Of a stretch of DNA of 64,000 nt, positions 9,950 through 19,651 are shown piece after piece. The notes under the pieces are model-generated. The model was not told where the DNA came from and made no database searches. It was given only the letters and a program-made list of their open reading frames with translations. The DNA comes from Riptortus pedestris (taxonomy: Eukaryota > Arthropoda > Insecta > Hemiptera > Alydidae), in NCBI GenBank assembly GCA_019009955.1, contig CM032230.1:19147501-19211500 (forward strand), written 5' to 3'. The stretch's first letter is position 1; each line of letters starts with the position of its first letter. The translations under genes were made by a program, and so were the position numbers.

Positions 9950-10676
9950 TATATATTTGTCTGTTACCGCTCTAGCGGTCGCAATTATTGTTAAATCGTT
10001 TCCAAACTCGATATTTACTCGTTTTATGTAAAAAGAAAGATCAAGTTCGTTAACGGTTGAAATCGGGCAAGGGGTTTAGAGGGGAGGATTTTCGAAAATT
10101 CCAAATATCTCCTTTACTATTCGTCGGATCGAAATATTGTACAGAAACAATCTTATTGCAAATTAAATTTACTATAAATATTGTTATGTACATTTATGCT
10201 CTATCTTGAGTACTAACCGAGATATTTGCATTTTTCAGTTTTCAGCCATGTGCAAAGCGCCACTTCTACTCATGTTACATAAACAATACTCTGCTACATA
10301 ATAAATCACATTATTCGAAGTTTAAATTACAAAAATTGTATTGAAGAGACCTTTATTATACGAGATAAATGGAAATATGTCCTGGTGTTTTATTATTATT
10401 ATTGTGTTATTATTATAACAATTATTCAGACTCATTATTAATTACAGTACTAGATATACCAAATATTTCCGGTGTGAAGCCGGCAGACCCGTTTGTTTAC
10501 ATTTCTAACCTAACGCTTCCTGTCGGCAGGTTATTGAAATTGGATGAAACATTTCTTATTTCCGTTTATATTTATTAACTTGTGGTGTTGTGTTAGCAGT
10601 ATGTAGATTTATCTATTACTAAAGTTTACGAGGGAAATCTGTTTAGTTTACGCAGCCCCTGCGTGAGGGACTTTTT
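9950..10676 (+). mobile_element. HINE-like right module, long 3' subfamily
   Basis: Starts at 'tttgtctgttaccgctctag' and runs in plus orientation beside the minus left module, making a mirrored arrangement. After 'accgagatatttgcattttt' it carries the longer 3' segment ('cttctactcatgttacataaac', 'gccggcagacccgtttgtttac') before ending at ACGCAGCCCCTGCGT-GAGGGAC and a T run. Confidence 0.85.
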
Positions 10677-10880
10677 ACTTAAAATATGGAATTGAGATCA
10701 CTAGCATCAACCTACCTAGTTTGTACAGTCTCTACGTGACGGACTTAATTTTCTATTGCATCTATACCATATATGCACATACCATTATATATTTGTCTGG
10801 ATGTATTCAACCAGGTTATATTTATATATGGTGTTATTGTTGTTTCTTGAAATTTTGGTCAATGGCATAAAATAAAATAA
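10677..10880. other. Spacer with a second degraded 3' tip
   Basis: Near 10,720-10,745 'gtttgtacagtctctacgtgacggact' is a mutated HINE-like 3' tip without a body. The rest is unassigned. Confidence 0.5.
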
Positions 10881-11687
10881 GCCCGGCACGCAGGAGGTGC
10901 GTAGACTAAGCAGATTTCCCTCGTGAAGATTAATAATAGATTAACCTACCTACTTCTCACAAAACGCCACTGTGAATATTAAGCGTATGAATACAAACCG
11001 TAATAAGAAATATTTCCCCTCCAGGCGTTAAGCATCTCAAATTTAAACGAACAGGTCTGCCAACGGCTCAGCGAAGAGAAAAACAATAACTGAAATATAT
11101 ATCAGAACATAACATATTCATTTTATTGAAAACTATTTACTATATCTAGTACTGTAATTTATAATGAGTAAACGAGTTATTTTGTATCTTAATTTATCAA
11201 ATTTTAGTAGTCCAAGAATTTAAGACAGGGGTTACAAAAACACATTTTCATCTTTCTCGTGTAATAAAAGCCTCTAGAAAACAACATTTGGCATTTGAGC
11301 GTTGAATAATGTGGTTTATTATATAACAGAGTATTGTTTATGCAACATGAGCAGAACTGTAGGTTTACTGAAGGCTGAAAACTGAAAAATCTAAATATAT
11401 CGGTTAATATAAAGAATATATATAACAATATTTATTGTATATTACAATTGAAATATGATATGATCTATACACTTTTTCGACTTATAGTAAAACGGAGATA
11501 TTTCGATTTAAAAAAATTCTTGCCCTCTAAACCCCCTCCCCTCTCTCCCTAATCCGATTTCAGCTGTTAATGAACTTGATGTTTCTTTTTACATAAAACT
11601 ACTGAATATTGCGATTGGTAACGATGAAACAAAATTGTGGCCGCTAGAACGGTAACAGACAAATATGTATGTATGTATGTATGTGTG

Positions 11688-11764
<77 letters not shown>

Positions 11765-11885
11765 TTGAACGGACCACATTTTCGTCATCTCGGTAGGATC
11801 AATGGACATTAGAAGAAAAATTTAGAAAATAGCGTCCAGAGTATGACCTCAATAGCTCATTTCCCCTGAGGGAAATCTGCTAAAA
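10881..11885 (-). mobile_element. HINE-like element, minus, long subfamily, near full length
   Basis: From a mutated 3' tip ('ggcacgcaggaggtgcgtag') to the 5' end 'gaaatctgctaaaa' at 11,885. It includes the long 3' segment and a 60-bp (TA)n core at about 11,695-11,760, preceded by (GTAT)n. Confidence 0.87.
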
Positions 11886-12011
11886 TAATGGAGCATTATT
11901 AAACACCAGTCGCATAGAAGAATACCAATGTATACCGATATTATGCTCCATTTGATAGCCGTTAAGGGAAATTTGTTCACCAATCAATATTGACTAAAAC
12001 TTCAAGAAATA

Positions 12012-12012
<1 letters not shown>

Positions 12013-12077
<65 letters not shown>

Positions 12078-12110
12078 AGACACACACACACACACTCACA
12101 CAGTTACACT
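12013..12110. repeat. (TA)n then (CA)n microsatellite
   Basis: A 60-bp TA run followed by a short CA-rich tract. Confidence 0.92.
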
Positions 12111-12157
12111 TATTTAAACCCTTGGAGGGAAAAATCCTTTTCATTGATATAGCACTT

Positions 12158-12340
12158 TTATGGTTCTGGTCTTAAGTTTATGTGTTCCTCACTTGGCCTC
12201 AGATCAAAATGGGTTGTAAAAACTGTAATAAAACTCTCGGAAATCAATCGAAAACGTTTTTTAGCAGTTTCACAATATGCTTCGAGTGAATTTTGTATTA
12301 TTTTTCGTATATTATCAATTAATTGTATCATGGTTCTCAT
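12158..12340 (-). CDS. Small hypothetical ORF (60 codons), origin unknown
   Basis: The minus-strand frame starts MRTMIQLIDNIRKIIQ, continues with a basic, amphipathic-looking segment (AYCETAKKRFRLISES) and stops after HINLRPEP. Its composition is unlike the YIYIY-type frames from microsatellites and the predicted N-terminal half would be helical. The upstream frame stays open back to a mutated 'aaatctgcta' motif, so it could be a spliced or truncated exon. No domain recognised and no splice sites that I would trust. It may equally be chance. Confidence 0.25.
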   Translation of the reverse strand: MRTMIQLIDNIRKIIQNSLEAYCETAKKRFRLISESFITVFTTHFDLRPSEEHINLRPEP

Positions 12341-12744
12341 TCCTTCGAGTAATTTTAGCAGATTTTTTTGTTTAGAATATGAACTTTTATTTATTCATTA
12401 CATCAAGTCTAAAGATACATACGTTTGCTTTAATACAGTTTTCCATTTTTTTCGTATATACGTCTTCCTCCTTTTCCGTATTCGTGTAGTGGTATCTACC
12501 TGTTCAATGTTATCTACTTCCTAGTCCGAAATAAAGGAAGGATTGTAGTTTTTCGTTTATCAGATTTCACCGGAATTACACGTCTTGAATTACGCTGAAC
12601 TCATTTTGTCTACTTTCGGCGAGACGTCTGTATCTATCTCGCGTGACGCAAGAGCCGCTAGTATCAGAAAGTTGAAATTTCATATTAGCAGTTGTTATAG
12701 ACTAGTTTGTCACCTTTTTATAGAGTTCTCTAGATGGGGGGAGT
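12341..12744. other. No gene recognised
   Basis: AT-rich; the long plus-strand frame across 12,180-12,524 lacks any recognisable domain and has biased composition. Confidence 0.4.
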
Positions 12745-12866
12745 GAGGCAGGACAAATACATAGGGCATTTTTTGATGAGATACATTGGGAATGATGTAT
12801 CTTACAATTTAAATGTTATTATTGTACATGGTCATCAAAACATTTTATTTATTACGGTTGTATTTT
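12745..12866 (+). repeat. Repeat upstream of a HINE-like copy, shared with 690-797
   Basis: Contains 'atttaaatgttattattgta' and 'catcaaaacattttatttat', diverged from the segment before the copy at 798. It is either a common pre-insertion repeat or an extended duplication. Confidence 0.5.
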
Positions 12867-12975
12867 AGCAGATTTTTCTTAAGGGAAATCAGTATTGAGA
12901 TTGTACTCATGACGCGATTTTCGAAAAATTTCTTCAATGTCCATCGATCTTACCCGACGAAAATGAGGTCCGTTA

Positions 12976-13018
<43 letters not shown>

Positions 13019-13450
13019 TATATATATATTCGTCTGTTAACGCTCTAGCGTAAATTTTTGTTTGACCGTTTCCGAACTCGAATTTTAATCGCTTTAAGTA
13101 ATAAAGAAAGATCAAGTTCGTTAATGGCTGAAATTGGACCTTGGGAGAGGGGGGGTTTAGAGGGGGGATTTTGGAAAATTAAAAAAATCTCCGTTATTAT
13201 GCGTCGGATCGAAAAATTGTATCCCGTCAATCTTGCAAATTACATTTATTATAAATATTATTCGATACATTAATTCTGTATCTTGAATATTAACAGAGAT
13301 ATTTGCATTTGTATTGTGTGTGTGGTCGGCAGGAGTCGCTATGTCCGGGACTTTCTGCCGAGAGCTAGTGCGGCCGTTTCCGTAACTGTTCGTCCTTCGT
13401 GAATAGGTGGAAAATCTGCTTAGTTAACGCAGTCTCTGCGTGACGGGCTT
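12867..13450 (+). mobile_element. HINE-like element, full length, short subfamily
   Basis: AGCAGATTTTTCTTAAGGGA start, (TA)n core about 12,979-13,030, G-run near 13,145, short-subfamily 3' part ('gtgtggtcggcaggagtcgc', 'gctagtgcggccgtttccgt'), 3' tip 'acgcagtctctgcgtgacggg' with compensating change in the loop. Confidence 0.9.
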
Positions 13451-13489
13451 TTTTTGTATTAAGCATTGGCTTTTTGGTAGCTAGCATAT

Positions 13490-13640
13490 ACGTTTGTCTA
13501 GGTTCTTGGTATGGCCATTTAGATGCAAGCCACTTAGGCGCACCGGACCTTCCCGGGGCTGAGGTTAGCCACGTGAGTTGAAGCGTTGCTTTTAATCTCA
13601 CATGTTAAACCCCAAAGTGGCGAGTTCATTACGACCGAAA
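13490..13640 (+). repeat. tRNA-like SINE head
   Basis: 'gaggttagccacgtgagttg' (box A-like), 'taatctcacatgttaaaccc' and 'agtggcgagttcattacgac' (box B-like) match the head seen at 46,605-46,690 and, inverted, at 27,700-27,790. Box A and B spacing suits a tRNA-derived Pol III promoter (family knowledge). The tail is replaced by a HINE-like copy. Confidence 0.6.
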
Positions 13641-14070
<430 letters not shown>

Positions 14071-14117
14071 AAATTAAAATAATTTATTATGACTTCTAGG
14101 AACACTTTTGGGAATTT

Positions 14118-14206
14118 AAGCAGACTTTCCGTAAGCTATTGAGATCGTACTCGTGATGAGGTTTATGAAATGAGCTCCGTTCATAATGATGATGTGTGTG
14201 TGTGTG
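14118..14206 (+). mobile_element. HINE-like 5' fragment
   Basis: 'agcagactttccgtaagcta' followed by a degraded left module ('gagatcgtactcgtgatgag') and a short GT/TA tract. Confidence 0.65.
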
Positions 14207-14235
14207 TATATATACCTATATATATAGGTATATGT

Positions 14236-14545
14236 ATATACGCTTTACGTAAAATTGACATTGATGGAGGAACGAGGGAAGAAGAAAATTGATTTTTTTG
14301 TTTGCTTCCAGTTCAAAAATATTTTCCACCGCTTGTATATGCTCAGGTGTCAACTGTGTAGCAATAATAACGGTGGAAGCTGCTTTATTGACTTCCATTA
14401 ATGATGTATATTTGAGATTATTGCAGTATTACAATTTCTATTGAGATACTTTTTATTTTAATTTGCATAATTTTTTGAATAGATGTTTCCTTGTTCAACT
14501 AAGAGAAAAGCGAAATAGAGAATGAATCATAAAACGCAAATTCTA
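14236..14545 (-). repeat. Dispersed repeat with coding content (copy 2)
   Basis: Homolog of 2,540-2,790. The minus strand here keeps an open stretch of about 50 codons reading KAASTVIIATQLTPEHIQA and then an acidic helix-like part (ENIFELEANKK), ending in LLPSFLHQCQFYVK. It looks like the tail or an internal exon of a transposon or host protein; identity unknown. Confidence 0.45.
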
Positions 14546-14785
14546 GAAAATTTGTCTATATTTTTCTAGATCGAAAGTCCGAAATTAATTTCATCGATTT
14601 TTGCTGTATATATTTTTGAGTCTAACTCCCCTAATAATTAGTTTGCTGTTATTTTTTTTTAATTAACATAATGATTATACAGATGTCCCGAAGAATAGGC
14701 CACATACTTTTCCCATTCCTAGTTGATCATTGCCAATGTCATCAATGAACTAGTGGAATTCTTAATTTCGATTTCAAAATGTACA

Positions 14786-14900
14786 TTAGTGTAATAGTTA
14801 TTTTCATCACTAGTACGCAAAGTGTATCTTTTCTGTACGAGGTCGAGTTCGGGAATAAGACCGAGTACAGAAAAGATACTTTGCGTACGTATGTTGAAAA
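14786..14900. repeat. Foldback hairpin element
   Basis: Left arm 'tacgcaaagtgtatcttttc' plus 'tgtacgaggtc' is complementary to 'gaccgagtacagaaaagata' plus 'ctttgcgta' around a short loop. Related, more degraded folds occur at 37,395-37,560 and partly at 15,270-15,320. Confidence 0.75.
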
Positions 14901-16240
14901 TGACTTTTCATTATACTGTACCTATTCTTAAAAGGAAATAAGGTAAATATTTTAATATTTTTATTCTTATAAAAAAATCAGAAGATAAAGATATGAATTC
15001 TAAAATATGAAACATATGTTTATTAAACTGCAAAGGTTATTCAACAGATAAACAGAATAGGCAATAGACCTATAATTTAAAATTAATATTTTATTGTTAC
15101 TTATATTAATACCTTTTTGCGGTATTGATTGCTCAATTATTGACAAATTTTTGTGGAATATTTGAACACGCACTATTATTAAACATTGTTTTGATTTAAT
15201 AAATACAGGTTAAGTAAGTATGCAATATACAATGAATGATAGTATAATGAGGAATATTCCAATAACAGCTGTTACTTTTCTGTACAAGTAAAGAAAAGTA
15301 TCACTTTGCATACTCAAACGATACACTGAAAACACATGTTATTTTAACAGTATAATGAAAATCTCCTTTTTACTAGTAAGTAATTAAGATCCATTCAGGA
15401 ATAAAATATTGTATAATTGGGAATAGCTTTTTGTCTAAATTGAACATTCTGTTCCTGTCGACAAATTCTTCAGTATTCTTCTCTTGTAACTAGCGATCAA
15501 TGAAGGGACTCCTAATTTCCGGGAATCTTTTTCACTTCGACATTCTCAATGGATTTCATTTCCTTTTTTACTGAATATTAAATGAATAAAATGACGATAC
15601 TATTAAAATAGTCTTCACGAATATTCAATTACACTTCCTTTTTTTAAGGCACGAATTTTTCTTTTCGAATTCTTTCTATTCTTTTTTGTATATTCTCCTT
15701 TCTCAACCTTGTCGATATGCAAATGTTTTTTTTTTTTGACTACCTTAAACAAGAATGTTTATATTTAGTTTAATTACATTACATTTAATATATAATATTT
15801 ACACTAAATACCTCGTTTTAGTGTAATCATTAAATATGTGTCCTCTTTTTGAAAAAAATCAAGTTGTAGGAACGTTTGCTCAGTACCTGAAAATAAACTA
15901 AACAAGAAATAACAATGGATACATCGCACTATTACTATTAGAACCAATTACGTTATCAAGCGTCATGTCTACAGAGTATAGTTTTAATGAAGATTAAAAA
16001 CACACAGAAAATAAATTAATAACTCCCTTAATATTTGTGCATTAGAAGTATTTATAAACCCTAATTGAGGCAAATTATATTGTTGTGAAAACTGCGTACT
16101 TGAAAAATTAAAAATTTGAGTTAATCACGTATTAAATAAGTCAATGATGGCAACCTTACATGGAGCCAGGATTGTTCTATGCGTCACCAGTCTCGGACCT
16201 AAACCAGTCGGGACCCATTTTCTTTTAACTCCCTTCCCGA
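14901..16240. other. Gene-free AT-rich stretch
   Basis: No coding sequence recognised. 15,890-16,010 resembles 20,700-20,815 ('acatcgcactattactatta', 'acgttatcaagcgtc'), a dispersed repeat. Confidence 0.5.
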
Positions 16241-16248
16241 TTTTAAAA

Positions 16249-16875
16249 GTCCGTCACGCAGGGTCTGCGTAAACTAAGCACATTTCCCTCGTGAATTTTA
16301 GTAATAGATAAATCTGCATACTGCTAACATACCACCACCGTGAATAAATACAAACGGAAATAAGAAATGTTTCATCCAATTTCAATAACCTGCCGACATG
16401 AAGCGTTGGGTAAGAAATGTAAACAAACTGGACTGCCCGCCTCACACCAGAAAGAAAAACAATAACTGAAATTCATCAGATTATAACATATTAATTTTAT
16501 TGAGAACTATTTACTATATCTAGTACTGTATTTAATAATGAACCAGAATAATTGTTATCTCAATCAATCAAATTTTAAACATATTTCCATTTATCTCCTA
16601 TAATACAATTTTTTGGTATTTAAACTTCGAATAATGTGATTTATTAGGCAGCAGTAGAAGTGGCGGTTTGCTGATCGCTGAAAACTAATAAATGCAAATA
16701 TCTCGGTTAATATTGAAGAAAATGAAGAATAAATGTAAGGAATAATATTTATAGTGCATTTAATTTGCTATAAGATTGATTCTATACATAGCTTCGATCC
16801 GACGTACAGTAACAGAGATATATCAAATTTTCAAAATCCCCCCTCTAAACCCATTTCCTTGTCTGATTTCAGTCG
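16249..16875 (-). mobile_element. HINE-like element, minus, long subfamily, right part of a split copy
   Basis: Begins at the 3' tip 'gtccgtcacgcagggtctgc' after AAAA and runs inward to 'tgatttcagtcg', where a 733-bp insertion interrupts it. The copy resumes at 17,609 with CAGTCG duplicated. Confidence 0.88.
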
Positions 16876-16969
16876 AGTAGATAGGAAACACGGGTTCTCG
16901 ACCACTTAACAAAATCGGGGAAAAAAGCCGATTTTGACAAGTAATCGAAAACCCGTGTTTCCCATCTAC
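16876..16969. repeat. Foldback at left end of the Polinton-like element
   Basis: The terminal repeat at 16,876 onward is repeated inverted just before 16,969 ('aacccgtgtttcccatctac'), and the inner 'acaaaatcgg' pairs with 'ccgattttg'. The left end can therefore form an almost continuous hairpin of about 94 nt. The right end carries only the terminal repeat. Confidence 0.8.
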
Positions 16970-17167
16970 TCCTACACAAACCTCAAATCTGATTTCTGGT
17001 CCACTCAATATTTTCAAGAAAAAAAAAAAAAAAAAGACAAAAAATCTGCTCAAAAATCTGGTTTCTAGCTCACTTATAAAAAACTACATTTTATATCAAT
17101 CACATTCAAAATATCTGAAATATATAAAAAATAATAATAATATATAATACGCATATATAGAAAAAAA

Positions 17168-17515
17168 TTATTCGTTACTATCACTTTCTGATTTTTTAGA
17201 TTTATTCGATTTTTTCTTGTTTTCATTTTTATTTTCTAAAAAATCAATAAGATGCATATGTTTTCCAACACCAAATTCTTTTAATCCATTATAAACAAAA
17301 AATGGTTTTTGAGAATTTAATTCAGAAATATCTTTTTTGTTTAATTTTGCACTAAATCTTTCTGGTAGAAAAACATTAAATTTATCTTCACCAATTAATA
17401 TTGTAACAATTATTCTTTTTCCAAATTTAGTTGGTAATTCTTTAAATTCTTTGATTGGATAAGATTCTCCACATTTTAAATCAGTTAATTTAATTGTTGG
17501 AATATTTAGACACAA
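17168..17515 (-). CDS. Hypothetical protein of the Polinton-like element
   Basis: About 115 codons, open, with no ATG at the 5' edge of the frame (the first codon is TTG after an in-frame stop just upstream). An ATG at 17,543 in a neighbouring frame (MEALKKIQQI..) suggests a 1-nt indel separated the start from the body. The body has alternating hydrophobic/charged stretches (KRIIVTILIGEDKFNVFLPE, then KKDISELNSQKPFFVYNG), compatible with a small beta-rich fold, and a Lys/Ser-rich acidic tail (KKKSNKSKKSESDSNE). It may be a nucleic-acid-binding accessory protein, but I cannot name the family. A TATA-like 'tatataaatgg' precedes the ATG. It is the only gene in the element. Confidence 0.55.
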   Translation of the reverse strand: MCLNIPTIKLTDLKCGESYPIKEFKELPTKFGKRIIVTILIGEDKFNVFLPERFSAKLNKKDISELNSQKPFFVYNGLKEFGVGKHMHLIDFLENKNENKKKSNKSKKSESDSNE

Positions 17516-17608
17516 TTTGTTGAATCTTTTTCAATGCTTCCATTTATATAGAGAAAAAAACATTAATAAAAATAAAAAATATAAAAAAACCCGTGTTTCC
17601 TATCTACT

Positions 17609-17708
17609 CAGTCGTTAACGAACTTGATCTTTTTTTTAACATAAAACGACTAAATATCGAGTTTGGGAACGATTAAACAATAATTGCGACCGCTAGAGCG
17701 GTAACAGA

Positions 17709-17750
<42 letters not shown>

Positions 17751-17863
17751 TCAATTTTGAACGGACCTCATTTTCGTCATCCCCCTAGGTAGGATTGATG
17801 GATATTTGAAGAAAAATTTCGAAAATTGCGTTATGAGTACGACCTCTGGGAAATCTGCTAAAA
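17609..17863 (-). mobile_element. HINE-like element, remainder of the split copy
   Basis: Resumes at CAGTCGTTAACGAAC, includes a short (TA)n core at 17,713-17,743, and ends at the 5' terminus 'gggaaatctgctaaaa'. The left-terminal palindrome is shortened ('cctctgggaaatc'). Confidence 0.88.
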
Positions 17864-18247
17864 CGGCCCAGCTCGCCATATAAGTTCTGTTTTCATGCTA
17901 GTCAATAACAGTGTATTCAGTACAGCTTTAATGCTCAGTGCTTTTTGTTTCAGTAAAGTGCAAAAAATGTTTTTGTAAAGGCCAATACAGTGCTGTGTTC
18001 TTGTGAAGATCAGTGCAGTGCCGTGTTTTCTGATCTTCAGTGATTCGCGTGATCGTGAGTTATTGTACTGTGTAATAAGAAAGAAGTGAAGTTATCGTGT
18101 GCAGTGCATTGTCAAATAAATTGTGCAGTGAATAAAACGCTAAAGTTTGAGTGTTTAATTTTTTTAATTAACTTAACTAAGTATAATCTTAAGAGATTTA
18201 AGCAATATTTTGAGATCCGAAGGAAAATGAGTGATATGTGTATGTAT

Positions 18248-18256
<9 letters not shown>
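17864..18256. other. Segment shared with the 5' flank of the 55.7-60.1 kb Helitron
   Basis: 'gtgcagtgcattgtcaaata' plus 'aattgtgcag' and the surrounding ~150 bp match 59,985-60,060. 'cttcagtgattcgcgtgatc' also has a counterpart near 59,910. By position it is likely the 5' region of a minus-strand Helitron whose candidate 5' TC would be near 18,231. The left boundary is unclear and there is no coding sequence. Confidence 0.45.

Positions 18257-18312
<56 letters not shown>
18257..18312. repeat. (TA)n microsatellite
   Basis: TA run into which a minus-strand Helitron 3' end (CTAG) is inserted. Confidence 0.95.
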
Positions 18313-18313
<1 letters not shown>

Positions 18314-18439
18314 TAGCGGACCAGCCAGATGTTGTCCTGCATGATATTTCAAGCGATGAGGATATTAAATTTAATAATATGTTTAAAACAAATGCTTTGT
18401 ATCTTAGCAAAATATAATAACAAATTTGCTTTGTATAAG

Positions 18440-18637
18440 CAAAATAGGACTCACAGGCCTATTCTTAAAACACCTGTACTTATTGCAACTAACAGACCTG
18501 TTTTTCTCAGAATGAAGAGTGCCGTGCACATGACGTATTCTTTTGTGCAGTATGACTTCAGCGAACACACTAAGAAAATATTACCTTTAGCATTTATACA
18601 TCTATTACAAAATTATAATGTACTTATTAGAAATTGA
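18440..18637 (+). pseudogene. Unidentified coding remnant, plus strand
   Basis: Open frame including 'KTPVLIATNRPVFLRMKSAV', then a segment with HMTYSFVQYDF and ending LLQNYNVLIRN before a stop. An AATAAA signal lies just after. Composition is protein-like, not microsatellite-like. It lies tail to tail with the minus-strand remnant that stops at 18,668, a compact arrangement seen in large DNA viruses and in captured segments. No family recognised. Confidence 0.35.
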
Positions 18638-18667
18638 AAAATAAAACCAATTTATTCTTAATACTGT

Positions 18668-18993
18668 TTATTCCTTTGTACATGATGCCAGTCCATGAAT
18701 ATGTTCAATATTATATATTCCTGAAACATTATAGTCTATATCGTATAAAGAATGTATATGTCCAGTAACATCTGCTTTATTAAAGAGACTATTAATGTTG
18801 GAGGTAAGTTTATAATTTTATAATACACTGCTGATGCATTCACAAAACTTGCAACTACATCACTTAGAGCATTAGAATGATCTAGTAAAACACCGATATG
18901 AACCTGTGGTTAAGACATTGTATGGAAAGGCCGTTGTTGTGTTGTTTTATACATGACCTGTTCTACTGGAACCGTATATTCGCTATCATGTTC
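18668..18993 (-). pseudogene. Unidentified coding remnant, minus strand, frameshifted
   Basis: The minus strand reads EHDSEYTVPVEQVMYKTT, an in-frame stop, then VHIGVLLDHSNALSDVVASF with SAVYYKI. After a frame change it reads INSLFNKADVTGHIHSLYDI through GLASCTKE to a stop at 18,668. One stop and one frameshift break an otherwise continuous sequence. An endogenous viral or captured host origin is possible; I do not recognise the protein. Confidence 0.4.
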
Positions 18994-19274
18994 TCAATCA
19001 AGATGTTAGACATTAGACCCTTTAACCTCTTGTTACGAACTGCATCTAACTGCTACGACGAAGACTTGTCACACCTTCACGTAAAGAGGTGCCTATCACC
19101 GATTGAATGGACGACTTATCTAACTGTTGCTATTAATAAGAAGTCCAACTCGGCCTGTCTGAGGAGCCCGGGCCACCATCCATCCGTCACTTCTGTTGAT
19201 TGAACACACTGTCAGAGTTCCATGACCAAACTCTAGGCTCTCCACATTCTTCAGTGTCTTCAATACCAACTTAC

Positions 19275-19614
19275 CGGATAGGATCCGCCGCCATCCGCAC
19301 AATTAGTTTCATCACCCCGAATAGTAGTTGGTGGTTTCTCCACCTGTAATGTATATACTTTTATAACAACATAAAAACATTTACAATAATTGTAATATTA
19401 TCAAAGATATATACATACTTTCTTGGAGAAACCGCTCGAAGAAAGACGAGAAGTCCGCCTCTTCATAGGTGGACTCTTCGAGCGAAAGTCCTCGTGGCCC
19501 AGTGCATAAACCACATTCCTGCTCCTGTTGTGGTGCTACAGTTTCCTCTAGCAACTCGTCAATATAGGAGAGAACCTCTTTGTTGTGAACAAGAACCTCA
19601 CCAGAGTAAGACAT
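19275..19614 (-). CDS. Candidate two-exon minus-strand gene, hypothetical
   Basis: Exon 1 starts at ATG 19,614 in a good context (AACAATG) and encodes an acidic 65-residue segment (MSYSGEVLVHNKEV..., LSYIDELLEETV, LEESTYEEADFSSFFERFLQ) to a donor AA|GTATGT at about 19,417. A plausible acceptor (ttacag|GTGG) at 19,343 and donor (CCG|GTAAGT) at 19,275 define a 69-nt second exon. Joining them gives a stop at 19,312-19,314, so about 75 residues. The acidic, Glu-rich sequence has no domain I recognise. It could be a fragment of a larger gene or carried by the surrounding Helitron. Confidence 0.4.
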
Positions 19615-19651
19615 TGTTAGAATACTCGTGTCGTGAACATGCGTAAGACCG

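Larger units (their letters stand above)
16876..17608. mobile_element. Polinton/Maverick-like miniature element, 733 bp
   Basis: Termini are a perfect 21-bp inverted repeat beginning AGTAGATAGGAAACACGGGT and ending ...CTATCTACT. It is flanked by a 6-bp direct duplication CAGTCG (16,870-16,875 and 17,609-17,614) inside a HINE-like element whose consensus supplies one copy, so the insertion boundaries are unambiguous. A 6-bp target duplication and AG...CT ends are hallmarks of Polintons/Mavericks (family knowledge), here without polymerase, integrase or capsid genes. The left 95 bp also fold back on an internal inverted terminus copy. It encloses one reading frame on the minus strand. Confidence 0.7.

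Noticed and set aside
18775..18825. GGAG|GTAAGT splice donor on the plus strand near 18,801
   Set aside because: The coding signal there is on the minus strand; the match to a donor appears accidental.
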